A DNA stretch of 64,000 bases, taken from NCBI GenBank assembly GCA_907165135.1, contig OU015568.1, positions 7,944,501-8,008,500 on the forward strand, written 5' to 3'. Numbering within the stretch: position 1 is the first letter of the stretch; each line of letters begins with the position of its first letter. A program made the position numbers and the translations under genes. Below are positions 14,501 through 24,964 of this stretch, one piece after another. The DNA is from Oikopleura dioica (taxonomy: Eukaryota; Chordata; Appendicularia; Copelata; Oikopleuridae). The notes beneath the pieces were generated by a model, which was not told the origin of the DNA, searched no databases, and saw only the letters and a list, made by a program, of their open reading frames with translations.

Positions 14501-15920
14501 AATTTAGATTTATCTCCAAGCAGCAGCTTTCAGCTGGAACCTAGCTAAAAGCTGTTGTGTCCTCTATTTCCGCTCCAGTAGCTCATGAACCCTGGAGGAG
14601 GATGACCACAACTTTGTGTTTTACGAGGCTCCTGTGGGGAGGTAAAACACAGCTGTCCCCGCTCTTTTGCATAATGGTCCGGGCGACTCTAGAAACCGCA
14701 CAATTATTTCACAATCGGATTAAGCCGCCAATTTAATTTTGCTGCTCGTTGAATTCTTTTCAAAATAAACGCGAGCTTGGAACTATACACGGAATGCTGG
14801 CTTCCGGTAGTCGTTCGGCATTTAACCCATTCCGCGCGGGGGCCAAATTTAACCCCCTTTTGCACGGCGTGATCCGATTGTGGCCTCGGCGAATAACTAG
14901 GCCGCGATTTATTCAACGTCACGTGACGAAGTCCCTATTTTCCCGCGCTTTGAAATGGAAGCCTTTCGAAATTGTGAAAATTTTTAAATAAGTACGCGTC
15001 ATTTGTCCGTGATAAGGCGGCCAATTAGCCCGGACGCGGCGGGTGATGGAAACTGCTGATAAAGAAAGAAAAAGGATCTCACGCTGGCGCAGCGCCCCGC
15101 TGAGCAATAAAATATAAATTTTAAACCTGCCCAGGTGACGAAGATAAGAAGCGCGATTAAACTTGGACTTGGAGATCTAAGTACTGGAGGTAAACTCATA
15201 AATCATGATTAAAAAGGGGTCGGGAAAGCTCTGAGAAGGCAAACAAAGGGGAGAATGAGTCCTTACCTTTTCTGAGAATGAGTCCAAATAGTTCTGCGTG
15301 CACTCGTCCTTGTACTTCTCCACCGACGAGCGGATTTGGTTCTTGTGTTCTGTGGCATAACTCAGGTACTTGGCCCACACGGCGTTTAACTCCGTCCCGC
15401 AGTATACGTTTTTATACCAATCTAACGCTTGCCAGGCCCATAAACTAAAGACATTCCCGTTAATTCCCGCTTCGTTATTTATTGCATAACACGGCGCAGA
15501 TTTATGTTTTGGTATCAACAAGGACTGGAAATTCGACACGTGAAATCACATTCGCGATCTTTATTAATTTAAAATTGAGCGGATCTTCTTATCTTTACGG
15601 TTTTTGATTTTATTGGCTTGATAAGAGAGATGGGAGAAAAGAAAGCTAAGATGGTAATCTAGCTGATTTTTTACGATCCTCCGTTTTTTTTTATTCATAA
15701 AAAGATCGGAAGAGCCGCCATAAAAAGCATCAATTCATAAAGAGGGGCGTCCGGTTTTTATCGCTGCGCGTAGTATAATAAAACAGCCGTGATTCAAGGG
15801 TAGTACGTTTACTTACTATGGTCTTTTTAGGAAGATAAAGCCAACAGTGGTGAGTACGATTTGCGCTGCCGCCACGTACATCACCTTCTGGGCGGACATT
15901 TTGGGTATTTTGCGACCCAT
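11585..15920 (-). CDS. Four-TM membrane protein, family not recognised
   Basis: Minus-strand exons: 15817-15920 (start ATG at 15920, then TM1 with YVAAAQIVLTTVGFIFL), 15267-15524 (cysteine-containing extracellular loop), 13671-13964 (TM2 and TM3, FLGIPLASCFLIFGIVAAL and a second hydrophobic stretch) and 11585-11875 (TM4 then a Gly/Ser/Tyr-rich cytosolic tail ending SGYGGFN). Exons 2-4 join in phase with good GTAAGT donors and acceptors. The exon 1 to exon 2 junction does not: exon 1 ends in phase 2 at GTAAGT, while the only usable acceptor before exon 2 is phase 0, so a micro-exon, non-canonical splice or indel is likely. Topology resembles claudin/tetraspanin-like proteins, but the signature motifs of those families (W-GLW-C-C, CCG) are absent. 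Introns of 1.3-1.8 kb are large for this genome. Confidence 0.7.
11876..13670. other. Large intron 3 of the four-TM gene
   Basis: 1.8 kb intron without recognisable coding sequence. It contains a G/C-rich patch and a strong short hairpin at 12924-12948 (GTAGTAGGCCC pairing with GGGCTTACTAC around a 3-nt loop). A C/G-rich segment with repeated CCCCCAGGC lies at 13380-13420. Confidence 0.5.
13965..15266. other. Large intron 2 of the four-TM gene with two hairpins
   Basis: 1.3 kb intron. Two adjacent inverted repeats stand out. 14521-14557 pairs CAGCAGCTTT with AAAGCTGTTG and has an inner AGCT/AGCT. 14615-14651 pairs TGTGTTTTAC with GTAAAACACA, with an inner CTCC/GGAG. No coding potential was recognised. 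Confidence 0.5.
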
Positions 15921-18900
15921 CTTGGGTCTGTCTGTCTTCGTTGTCTTCTTAAGGTGCTCTCTATGTCTGTGTTTGTTCTCTTGCCACTTGTTTCGTTATC
16001 ACTCTCTCTCTCTCTTTCTCGGGTCGATGTGCAAAAAGCGTCGAAGCACCCCTTTTTGTCTTTTTATCAGCTATATTTGGCTGTGTATCATTCAAAAGTG
16101 CGGGGTATGGTTGTATGTGCAGTTGGAAATTGGTGGCTCCTTGGCTCCCCGGTGTGTCTCTCGCTCTCCGAGCTAACAAAAAAAAATCCCGCGATCTCGA
16201 CGGTGGTGTGGTGCCGCCGCTTGAGGCTAGGGCTAGCCTATCTAGGGCCAGGCAACTGCTGCGGCGCACCCCAACCGAGCAACAGCGCCGCTCCAACACC
16301 CGACATCATCGTTTTCCGCGCTGCGCGACGGACTGCGCGATTCACGCAATCCTTTCTTTGGAGCTCTTCTTCTCTATTCTCGCATTTGTTTTCTCTTTAT
16401 CAAGTTCACAAAATACCAGTTACTGAAATCATAGAAGAGTACGAAATAGTCTCAAAACCAAATTCTGAGGCACTTTTTTAATTAAAAATAATTATTAAAA
16501 TAATAGAATTGAATGCTCGAAATTTCTATTTTTTGAAATAGAATCTTTTTTTCAAAGTGAAACTTTGTAAATTCACGAAATGCCTGTTTACTTTAAACTT
16601 TAGGCGAATACGGAAGTCCCAAGCTGTCGGAATTTTTGACAAGTGAAAGCTGGATGAATAAACTGCAGCTCCTCCTCACGCGCTAGAATTCCATATTACG
16701 TCGAACGCACTCACTCGGTCCAACGTGATCATCCCTCATTTTTTCGAGCTGGCGCGATGATTATTATTGTTTTGAGAAAAATAATTCCGTCAGGTTTTGA
16801 TCCTTCCGGTGCAAATATTATATATTTTAGGCTAAACATCATGCAAGGAAATCTTCCCGGCGTATTTACAATAGAATAATTGCGAGATCTTTATTTTGAA
16901 TATTCTGAATATGATATTCCTTTAGCTGAAAATAAGAGGGCTTACACGTGGATTGGATAACCGTATTCTCAATTTTAAATCCTATAATTGATATTGTCTT
17001 GATTGAGATATTTTATGCTCATTTTCAATTGTCTGGGAACAATTATTTTTACTATATTTTTCTTACTAGTTTCTGAGATAACACTTATTTCGTATAAGCC
17101 AGAGCAAAAATCGCGCATTCTTATTGGCCATCAAAGCCTATTCCTGAATTTCATTGGTTACATTTGAAAATTACTAAAAAGCGGCAAAAGGACCATCAGA
17201 GATTTAATAAATCCGGTACTATCTTTGAGAGAGAATTAAATATTTGCGAGCATAAAAATTATACGCTTACAATGTTTGAAATCGTAATCGCTGGTTAATT
17301 TAAGACTTTCGAAAATACGCTCGACTGTACACTACGAGGAGGTCCGTACCATTCAAATATTTGGACTAATCAAACACACACAATGCTGTTCTAAAAAATG
17401 GGCCTCTCTTTTGTGATGTTTGCTCGTAGTGAATTTTCTACAATTCTACGATTCGGGGGAAGCGTCCAGAATCCAGCGAGGAAATGGACTAGGAATTGCG
17501 CATTTTGGGACAATTCCAGAGTTGAATTCCCAAAATGCCGACATTTCCCTCTTCTCTGGACAATAAGGTCCTGCTCCAGCATTTATTTTCGGACTAGAGT
17601 TATCTTAAGGGTAGCCACTAAAATGAACTCTCCGAGTTCTATCGCCACGAGATAGCCAAACCGCACAATCAAGCACCGTCTTATTTTAGCTGTCCGAATT
17701 TCTTATTTTCAGCCAATTTCCTGAGACAATTTTCCAGTATCTCCTTCTCTGTATTTTCAATTTTCTTCAATTAAATTCCACTCTTTGAATCGTTGAAAAA
17801 CTGCTTCACACCTTTGAGTAAGAGAGTCAGTAATCAAATCGCGAGCTGGACAAGGAAAACAGAGGGAGAAAGGATAAAGGATAGCTTAGCCTTGTTCCGC
17901 TTGTTTGAGACTCGATTTATGGCTTTATTGTTCGCCAAAATGGCAAAATAAAAATCGAAAATTTTGGGTTATTTTTGAAACTTCAAGGCCTTTAAATCGA
18001 ACAAGAGTCTTTCTGCCATTTTGATTGGCTGTGGAAGCCTATCCGACTTTATGATTCGCTCGCAATTTCGGTCGGCAAAATGAGGGTTGACCCTTGATCT
18101 AGATGTAATTGAAGACCAAAATTTCTAGTGCTGGTTGTCCCTAAACATCTTTGTCAAAAGATGGAAGTCCCCATTCTCCAGCGTTGCATAAATATTTTCA
18201 AAGTTCCGGTTGACCAAGTGCGTGTTCCTTCTCATCTCAAGGTTTGTTTACCAAAGATCTAAGGCCAGTCCTAGAAGCTATCTCCCCACAAAAGTAAATT
18301 GATATGATTTTCAAAAAGGAACAAATTACTTCCCATGATGCGGATGTTTTTTGAAGAAAATACTCGCCTTCGATAAATATTTTGCCCTGCACCTGTCAGC
18401 AGCGAGGGGTTAAGTCAATTTATGCCCGGGCTATTTTAGGTAAATTAGGATGGATTAGCTGAGAAAACGGATTAAGGGAGTGTTTGTGATGGAACTATGT
18501 CAGCTTTTCTGGAAGGGGACAAATATTGCAAAAGAATCTGCGTGCAGAAGCCTCAAAAAACGTAAATTTAGTTATGCCATCTTCAACGGGCCTCGCTTCC
18601 GGTATTTTGGTTAACTCGAAAGCCCTGTTAGCAAGCTGCATAACCTCCACCGCGTCAATTTGTCGGAGCAAGCGTGAAATGCTTGAAACATTTGATGGCG
18701 GCGGCGAGCCGCTTTCAATGCCCAGCCGAGCGAGAGTGAAAACCCGCCGAGATGAATTTTTAATACCGGGCCTCTCTCTCTCTCTTGATGGCTAATCGAA
18801 AATTTTGCACTTGAAGGAAAGCTGCCTGCTGCCAATCTTGAACCTCCCCTGGGCGTTGCTGTCACGTGACGCGTGTAGTTACAGTAATTTAATCGAACGT

Positions 18901-19320
18901 CACGGTTAGCCTAAATACGTGTTTATTTTTTCTTTGACTGAAATGACGGGCGTAAATGATGAGCGAGTCGGCTTGAAGGGCTGCCAAGATTTTATGATTT
19001 ATGAGTTCCTTCATCATTCCTTTTTAGAAAAGATACTGGGAGCTAGGCCACCTGCTGGCTTGTTTATAAATATTATATATATATTTGATGTTAACACTGC
19101 GCGGAAGTGGATCCACACTTTAACCGCGCGTGTTTACACGGCAGATTTAAATTTTTCAAAAATATTACGCATCGGCGAGTTTCAAACCTTTTCCGTTTTG
19201 GTAAATCACCGGTAACCGACAAGGAGATTAGTAAACCGTTTCCGGCAAATTTCATACCCACATCTTGACAAGGTCCTCGGTTTTATCCGATTAAGGGGAC
19301 CTTACCCCCTTTTCTTTTGA
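15921..19320. other. Intergenic region upstream of the four-TM gene
   Basis: Presumed promoter and upstream DNA of the minus-strand gene. It holds a CT microsatellite at 16002-16020, a short CT run near 18772 and a small palindrome near 17500-17540 (CATTTTGGG / CCCAAAATG). Long frames over 15860-16480 have low-complexity composition and are judged spurious. Nothing else was seen. Confidence 0.5.
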
Positions 19321-19334
19321 CAGCTATTCTTTGA

Positions 19335-20962
19335 CCCTGTTTTTTCTTTAGAGACCTATTTGGTCTTTTCTTCAGAGAAGGAAAGTTTCGCCTGAGCAAT
19401 TAGCCAAGAAATGGGCCTTTGAAAGAGTTTGCCCAGATCAGAAACTTGCCGCCTGTTTATCGGTTTTCTGGACAAGACGCACTGAATTTTTCCCTTTGAT
19501 CTATGAGGAAATTTGAAAAGATGGATAGACACTTCTCTTCGAAGAGTCGAAAAGATTTCCTATAATGTTGATTATCGTCTTGAACTCATGGAAGATTCTT
19601 ATTGGCTCTATAAAGGAATTATCTTTTGCACTCAATTCCAAAAGGGATAATTTTAACGACTACGGTAGATATAAAGTTTTAGATGATTGAGTTGGACAAG
19701 CACTTTATGAGTGAATATGATCTGGGAAAGCTCAGCTTATTTGAGCAGTTTGATGTGGAAGAGACTATTTGGCTACACGTTAGAACCAATGTCGTACAAA
19801 TGTCACTGTATCGCAAGACTGAAGAAGTCAACCACCATTTGGATTGACCAAATAAAAGCATGGTACTATACGAGTAAGTACTCAGAGTGCAGAAATGATA
19901 CTCTGAGCTTGAGTCATGTTTAGAAAGTTTTGGTTTCTTAATTCTGCGGAAGTCGCTTTGCCCCAAGGCCGGTTCCCAAATGACAAGACAAGTCTAGCGC
20001 AAATACCATCGCTTCTCATAGCCAGCTTTGACTTTTGCCTTGATCCTGAAAGCAAATAGCGACTGCGTCTTTTTACCGTGGCCACGAATTGGATTTTCGA
20101 AAGTCAGCAAACTTGAACTGGCCTCACTGAACTGGAAACACTCGATACGTGCATATTTGATCTTATTGTCCAAGACCGACTTTAGGGATGAAAAATCGAT
20201 CGTCAAGAAGATCAATTGATTCTTGGGAAAACCTCAACAAGTGTCAATTGAAAAGCATTAAAATAAAAACTTTAGTGTTTGAAGTAATTCCATGATTCTC
20301 CTCGAATTCTCAGATTCCATTTATTGCCCTCCCGCTGGGGCGACTTTCAGATATGACGACTACCCGCGGAGTGGATCAGAAAGAGTTGAATGAACCTCTG
20401 TCTCACTTTTCTTTCGTTGACACGAATGAAAGATCAATACTAATCAAATGATATTTCAATTATTAGTGCTGGTTTTCCTTTCTGAAGAAATTCAAAACAC
20501 ACACCCCTAGGGCGATGTTTTAATCGCCAAGGGGTGCGATGAAAGCCAAGTCAAAGTACTGACTCAGCTTTTAGGAAAGTCCAAATAAGCGACAACGATT
20601 TCTTTCTTGACAGTATCATTTTCGATATGCGAGTGAGAAAATCCGCCGAAAATCGCCAAATAGTAAATACAGCCAGCAAAGATTAATATACAGTGAAAAT
20701 GCATGACAAGGGTCCATATGGCCCAGGCGAAATAATCCGTGTGAGGTGCCGAGAGTGACAGAAGGGTATCCGATTAGGCTGGGCTGAACCCACCTGGAAG
20801 GTGTCAGAGCATCATCCCTTCGAAATCGCGCTAAATATGGAAATATTCGAGGCAATACTTGACTCTCGTGCTGGATCAAGAACAAGGGTCCTCCACGATG
20901 AACTGAATAGAAAGACTAATTCGCGACAACTTTCCGATCGCCGAAAAGGCACCCTGGAGTAA
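19335..20962 (+). pseudogene. Decayed coding region of unknown family
   Basis: Several plus-strand blocks read as ordinary protein but are split by stops and frame changes. They are 19342-19518 (SPEQLAKKWAFERV... ending IYEEI), 19510-19650 (RLELMEDSYWLYKGIIF), 19683-19847 (starts MIELDKHFM after a TTTTAG), 19922-20059 (NSAEVALPQGRFPNDKTSLA), 20028-20219 in another frame (WPRIGFSKVSKLELASLNWK), and 20580-20962 in pieces (DFFLDSIIFDMRVRKSAE; HHPFEIALNMEIFEAILD). A GTAAGT donor at 19876 and an AG acceptor at 19921 could be a real intron, but the change at about 20050 lacks splice sites. The pattern fits an old transposable-element polyprotein or a dead gene; no diagnostic catalytic motif is visible. 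Confidence 0.4.
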
Positions 20963-21190
20963 CAATACACGTCTGCTTTGAATTGAGATCAACGATCGCG
21001 CTCAAGAGGTACTCTGACATCCCATCCCGCTCTACTTGACCCAGCCGCAAATATTTTTAACCTGCCCAGTTGATGATAAGCTATTTTCGCCCTTATCAAA
21101 ATTCCCGAGTCAATCGCTTGCTCTTTGATGTTTGAAATTAGAGACTAAAGTACACCAAGTTGTAGATTCTACAATGTGGAAGATAGTATT

Positions 21191-21266
21191 TAGGGTTAGG
21201 GTTAGGGTCTCCGCACTAGAATTCTATCTAGGGTTAGGGTTAGGCTCTGGGCACTAGAATTCTATC
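21191..21266. repeat. Two tandem 38-bp units with telomere-like TTAGGG
   Basis: Each unit (21191-21228 and 21229-21266) begins with two to three TAGGGT steps and ends with GCACTAGAATTCTATC. The two copies differ at three bases (GGTCTCC versus GCTCTGG). The TTAGGG motif matches the usual chordate telomere repeat but is interstitial here. Confidence 0.85.
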
Positions 21267-22497
21267 TACAAGAAGAATTTATTTTCCATAACGATTGTTG
21301 AAATATTTATCAAACAAAAAGCTTGTAGTGCCAAGAAACAATGAAAACTTAATCTACAAAAATTGGCAACGCTTTAGCCTGAATTATTCAGTTATTCTTC
21401 TTTTCCTTTTCAACAACATCCAAACATAGTACCTTCTTGTCTTCCCAAATCGAGCGGAACCGTTCCGACTCACCGCGTTTTGATAAAGATTTGAAATTAA
21501 AAATCCTTGTGCTAACTGTTCGAATTCCAAAGAAGGAAGCGTCTCCTGCTCGCGAGTTCCGCCATTTTGCAGCTTTCAAAATTATTCCTTATCGCTACTT
21601 ATCAATTATGCTTTATCTTTCTTGTTGAACCGGACATGCGTTTTGTAAACCGAGCCTTTTCGAGATAAGCCGCCCATAATTTTTTTAGCTGAACATCTCA
21701 GCGCGAAACTTAATCTGAGGGAGACAAGATCACATGACTTTTCTTCTTCGGGACTTTCATGTGCTAAGTTAGCAGCCTGCTAACGAATATCTTAATGTGT
21801 TGTAAAGAAACATTGAAGAAGCGACATAGACACTTAGAAATAAATGTTCTAAAAGTTCTTCAAGCATGAAAATTAATCGATAGTGCTGTATCGATCACGC
21901 CTGGCAGCTAGAACACGTTTTTGGACATCGATCCGTCGCCAAGTGTCTCCGCGCTGTCAAGCGAAATTCTTTTCTTTTTTTGCACAAAGTCACAACACCA
22001 CCAGCATCACTTTCTGCGCTTCTTCTTTCTTTCTCGGCAGCCTGACATAAATGAGATGTAGTATTTTAAAAGCGCGGTAGGTGCAATTGTGCGATAATGG
22101 CAAAAGTCGACGTTATCGGCAGTGTGTCGCGGTGGCGTAACTCGATTTCGTTTTGCGGCGACTGTCTCATTTCCATCCTGGCAACTTCCGAAACCGACCA
22201 AAATTCAAATTTCATTTATCGCGATTTTGTTATCGCCCGATTTGAAGAAACGAATTGATTGCCCTGAGAAAGGACTATCAAGAAGGCATTAGAAAACTTA
22301 TGCCAAATTGAAATCAAGGAAGACAATTCGAAAAAAGAAATTTTTATTGAAAATCATTCAATAATACTTGTAAACAGGGAGGTATGTAATCGACGATTTC
22401 CTTGGAACTCTGACCGAGTATTCTAGCTCTTCAAAAGGAACAGACATGGACATAATTTTCCTCTCCAATTTTCGAGTTTTTCGCTTATTTATAAATA
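21267..22497. other. Intergenic region
   Basis: AT-rich, no recognised gene, RNA or repeat. Short frames on both strands lack family resemblance. Confidence 0.4.
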
Positions 22498-22844
22498 TTA
22501 TTGTCCTCCGAAAAAAACAAGATTTGCTACCTGCGAGTCTGATAAATTTTCCATCAGTTCGGTAATCTCTCCTTGCTGAGCCATATTTTCTTCCCTGAGA
22601 GATCTGTTCTTTGACTTTTCTTTTTCAACCTCAAGTCGGAGATTTTCCTTCTCCATTTGCAGTTTTTTGATCTTTTGCAAGAGCTTAAAATTCTCCTCGC
22701 TGTTGTCTTTGTAAGGCCGGAGGTTTTTCAAATTCATGCTGCACTCTTCGTCCTCAAAATCAAGTCAGGATTCCTAGGTACTAATTCTCCTTGATTTCTC
22801 TTAAAGATACTCACTTCTGACACCTCTGCTATGTAAAGCGGCAT
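22498..22844 (-). CDS. Small coiled-coil protein (two exons)
   Basis: Minus strand, exons 22815-22844 (start MPLYIAEVSE) and 22498-22752, joined in phase 0 across a 62-bp GT-AG intron, giving 94 aa. Residues from about 30 to 85 form an uninterrupted charged coiled coil (KIKKLQMEKENLRLEVEKEK). No other domain is present and no family is recognised; it may be a scaffold or dimerisation subunit. A possible further upstream coding exon at 23235-23290 (reading MSHAFHKIIFTIFVSRLV to a GTAAGT) does not join in phase and was left out. Confidence 0.6.
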
Positions 22845-23376
22845 TTTCTTCGAATCTTCGTTTCAGTACAGTGTTAGTGTTTTTGCAATAGGAAGGGGCC
22901 TTTGTGCCATCATAAAAAGCCTCTTCTGGAGCTATTGTGTGCTCTCAAAATCCAACTTTTCCGTTCTCTTTAATTACTGTACTTATGCTCTGTCAATACA
23001 CTCAAAGGGCAATCAAGACATTTTTATGCTAGAAATAATATTTATTCGCCGATAATTGGTTGAATTTCGCTTTGATCGAAGAATAATAATTAATTCAAAA
23101 AGTCCCTTTTTGAAAGATATATGAGGAAATGTCACGTCAATGTCAATCACATTAACGATTTTTATACTCGTTAATTATGAATCGTGATAAGCTTCAACTT
23201 ACAGCAATAATTGTTCCTCTGGGTTCAAGCCGACCAAGCGAGAAACAAAAATCGTAAAAATGATTTTATGAAAGGCGTGAGACATTTTCGTGAATTGATT
23301 TTCAAGAGAGCAGACAAATAATTTAATCAAGGGTAATTTTTATCAGAATTATATTGAAAATATGAATGACTTTTAG

Positions 23377-24366
23377 AACAACTGAATGTAAGACATTCAA
23401 TGTGTTACAAATCAGAAGATAAAAAAGAGTTGCTTTGTCAGAAAAGCGTGAGAAATGAAGAGGGAGATTTGGAGTTCAGCGAAATTTTGTGTAGTAGCTC
23501 TTGCTCGATGAGGACGACTGTTGAGATAGAACTCGTCGGAGACGGAAACGCACATGTGATTCTTGATACCTTGGAACATGGATGTAAAGGTACAGTAAAT
23601 ACCGCTGGTTTGGGACGCTCAAAAATCCTGCTAGTTTGGGACGGTCGGGCGAAATAAGGATCAAAGGCAAGCGCCCACGGCGAGTGTTTTTAAACTGACC
23701 GCTTTACCCCGAAAGCGAAAGTGGCGCCCGAGAGTCGAAAGCGAAAATCCTGCTGGTTTGGGACGCTTTCGTGAATTAGGACCGTCCCAGACCAGCGGTA
23801 TTTACTGTATATTTTTTAAGCAAAAGGCGGTAAATCATCTACGCAGTTTGGGGTCGTAAAAGGTTTTAAACATTGAATTTTAAAGGATATAAATGACAGC
23901 TCATAAATAATAATAATTAATAGAGACCCCGTGTGCGCTTGATGGTCAACGGGACGAAGACATTTGTAGACAGACTTATTCAATTGATGGCGTTGATGTC
24001 TACTGCCAATACTCGGATGAGCACCAGGCTTTCGATTGCTGCTGCTCTGGCAGAAACTGCAATACGCCAGAAGGTGAGATCATGATTGATATTGAGCACT
24101 GAAAAAATCATTCAGTCTGGGAAAACTGGTACACCCGGCAGCACAGAGGCGAAATCAACAAAAACTGTCAAGTGGACAATGGCAAAATAATCCTTCTCAG
24201 TCAGATTCTCGACGTTATCCTCATCTTCCTGATTGTCTTCCTTGTTGGCGTTTTAATCCGATGCATTGGCTGCGCATTGATAAGAGGGAAACAAATGCGC
24301 CTTGAACATAAAAATAAGAATTTGAATCCTAACAACGATCAAAATTCGCACGCGCTTTTATCCTGA
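23377..24366 (+). CDS. Ly6/three-finger-like type I membrane protein (5' end not found)
   Basis: Three exons (23377-23589, 23924-24073, 24116-24366) join in phase by GT-AG rules. The ectodomain is cysteine-rich and ends with CCCSGRNCN, the CC-x4-CN pattern typical of three-finger (Ly6/uPAR/activin-receptor ectodomain) folds. After it come a linker, one TM segment (ILDVILIFLIVFLVGVLI) and a short basic cytosolic tail ending HALLS. No kinase domain follows. An upstream exon carrying the signal peptide is expected but was not identified; the first exon listed starts at a TTTTAG acceptor. The first intron is 334 bp, far longer than its neighbours, because a 215-bp MITE sits at its 5' end. Ligand and role unknown. 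Confidence 0.65.
23591..23809. mobile_element. Tc1/mariner-type MITE at a splice donor
   Basis: Terminal inverted repeats of about 25 bp begin CAGTAAATACCGCTGG and end CCAGCGGTATTTACTG, with TA on both sides (23591-23592 and 23808-23809). TA target duplication plus CAGT ends is the Tc1/mariner signature. No transposase is present. The TTTGGGACG motif recurs inside at about 23613, 23636 and 23758. The GT donor of the host intron overlaps the left TA. Confidence 0.85.
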
Positions 24367-24452
24367 CTTTGCAAACTGCCAATAAATTAAATGAACACAA
24401 TTCTAGTAGCATCTTGTTCTGTAAACAGTTTTTTGAGAAGGCACGATGAAGT

Positions 24453-24964
24453 TCAAAGCTCAGGTCCGGAGACCATAATATCCACTTGATGCATGAGTCT
24501 GTCGCTAAATCGCCGGATGTATGCGCGGAAGCTTTCGTAGTAATAGTTGACTGTGATTTTGTGCGTGTGGTCGTAAAAGAAGAAAACATAAATTGCGATG
24601 ATTGCAAGGAAGCCGAAAACTTTGAAGTCTTGCATTGTCAGGCCCTCGTTTTGTTGAATTAGCACTATAATTAGTTTTAAACAAAAAAAAAACTCTATTT
24701 CTCTTACCCAGATTTCCTTTTCGATCTTTCGTATATTTCAGTTTGCCATTTTTGATCATTTTCGCACAAAGCTGCTCTAACATAACATCGTCCTCTTTTT
24801 CGTCAACCTTTTTCGAATCATTTTTCTCCTCGACCTTTGGTGCTTCTTTTTTACTCTTCTTTCCTTTACAAAAATTAGGAAAAACCTTCGAAAACGCTTA
24901 TTTTACCTTTTCTCTGACGAGTTTCATTCTTGGAAGCGTTTTTTTCTTGTTGTTTCGTCGCCAT
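24453..24964 (-). CDS. Single-pass membrane protein with charged N-terminus
   Basis: Minus-strand exons 24907-24964, 24708-24863 and 24453-24664 join in phase (phase 1 twice), giving 141 aa. The N-terminal half is lysine/glutamate-rich and likely cytosolic (NDSKKVDEKEDD). A TM segment (VFGFLAIIAIYVFFFY) follows at about residue 90, then a short C-terminal region with NYYYESFRAYIRRFSDRL. No signal peptide. Resembles small ER or nuclear-envelope single-pass proteins, but no family is recognised. The start is the first ATG of exon 1. Confidence 0.65.

Noticed and set aside
15861-16481. 206-residue plus-strand open frame
   Set aside because: Low-complexity leucine/serine composition driven by a CT repeat; it overlaps exon 1 and the upstream region of the minus-strand four-TM gene and has no family resemblance.
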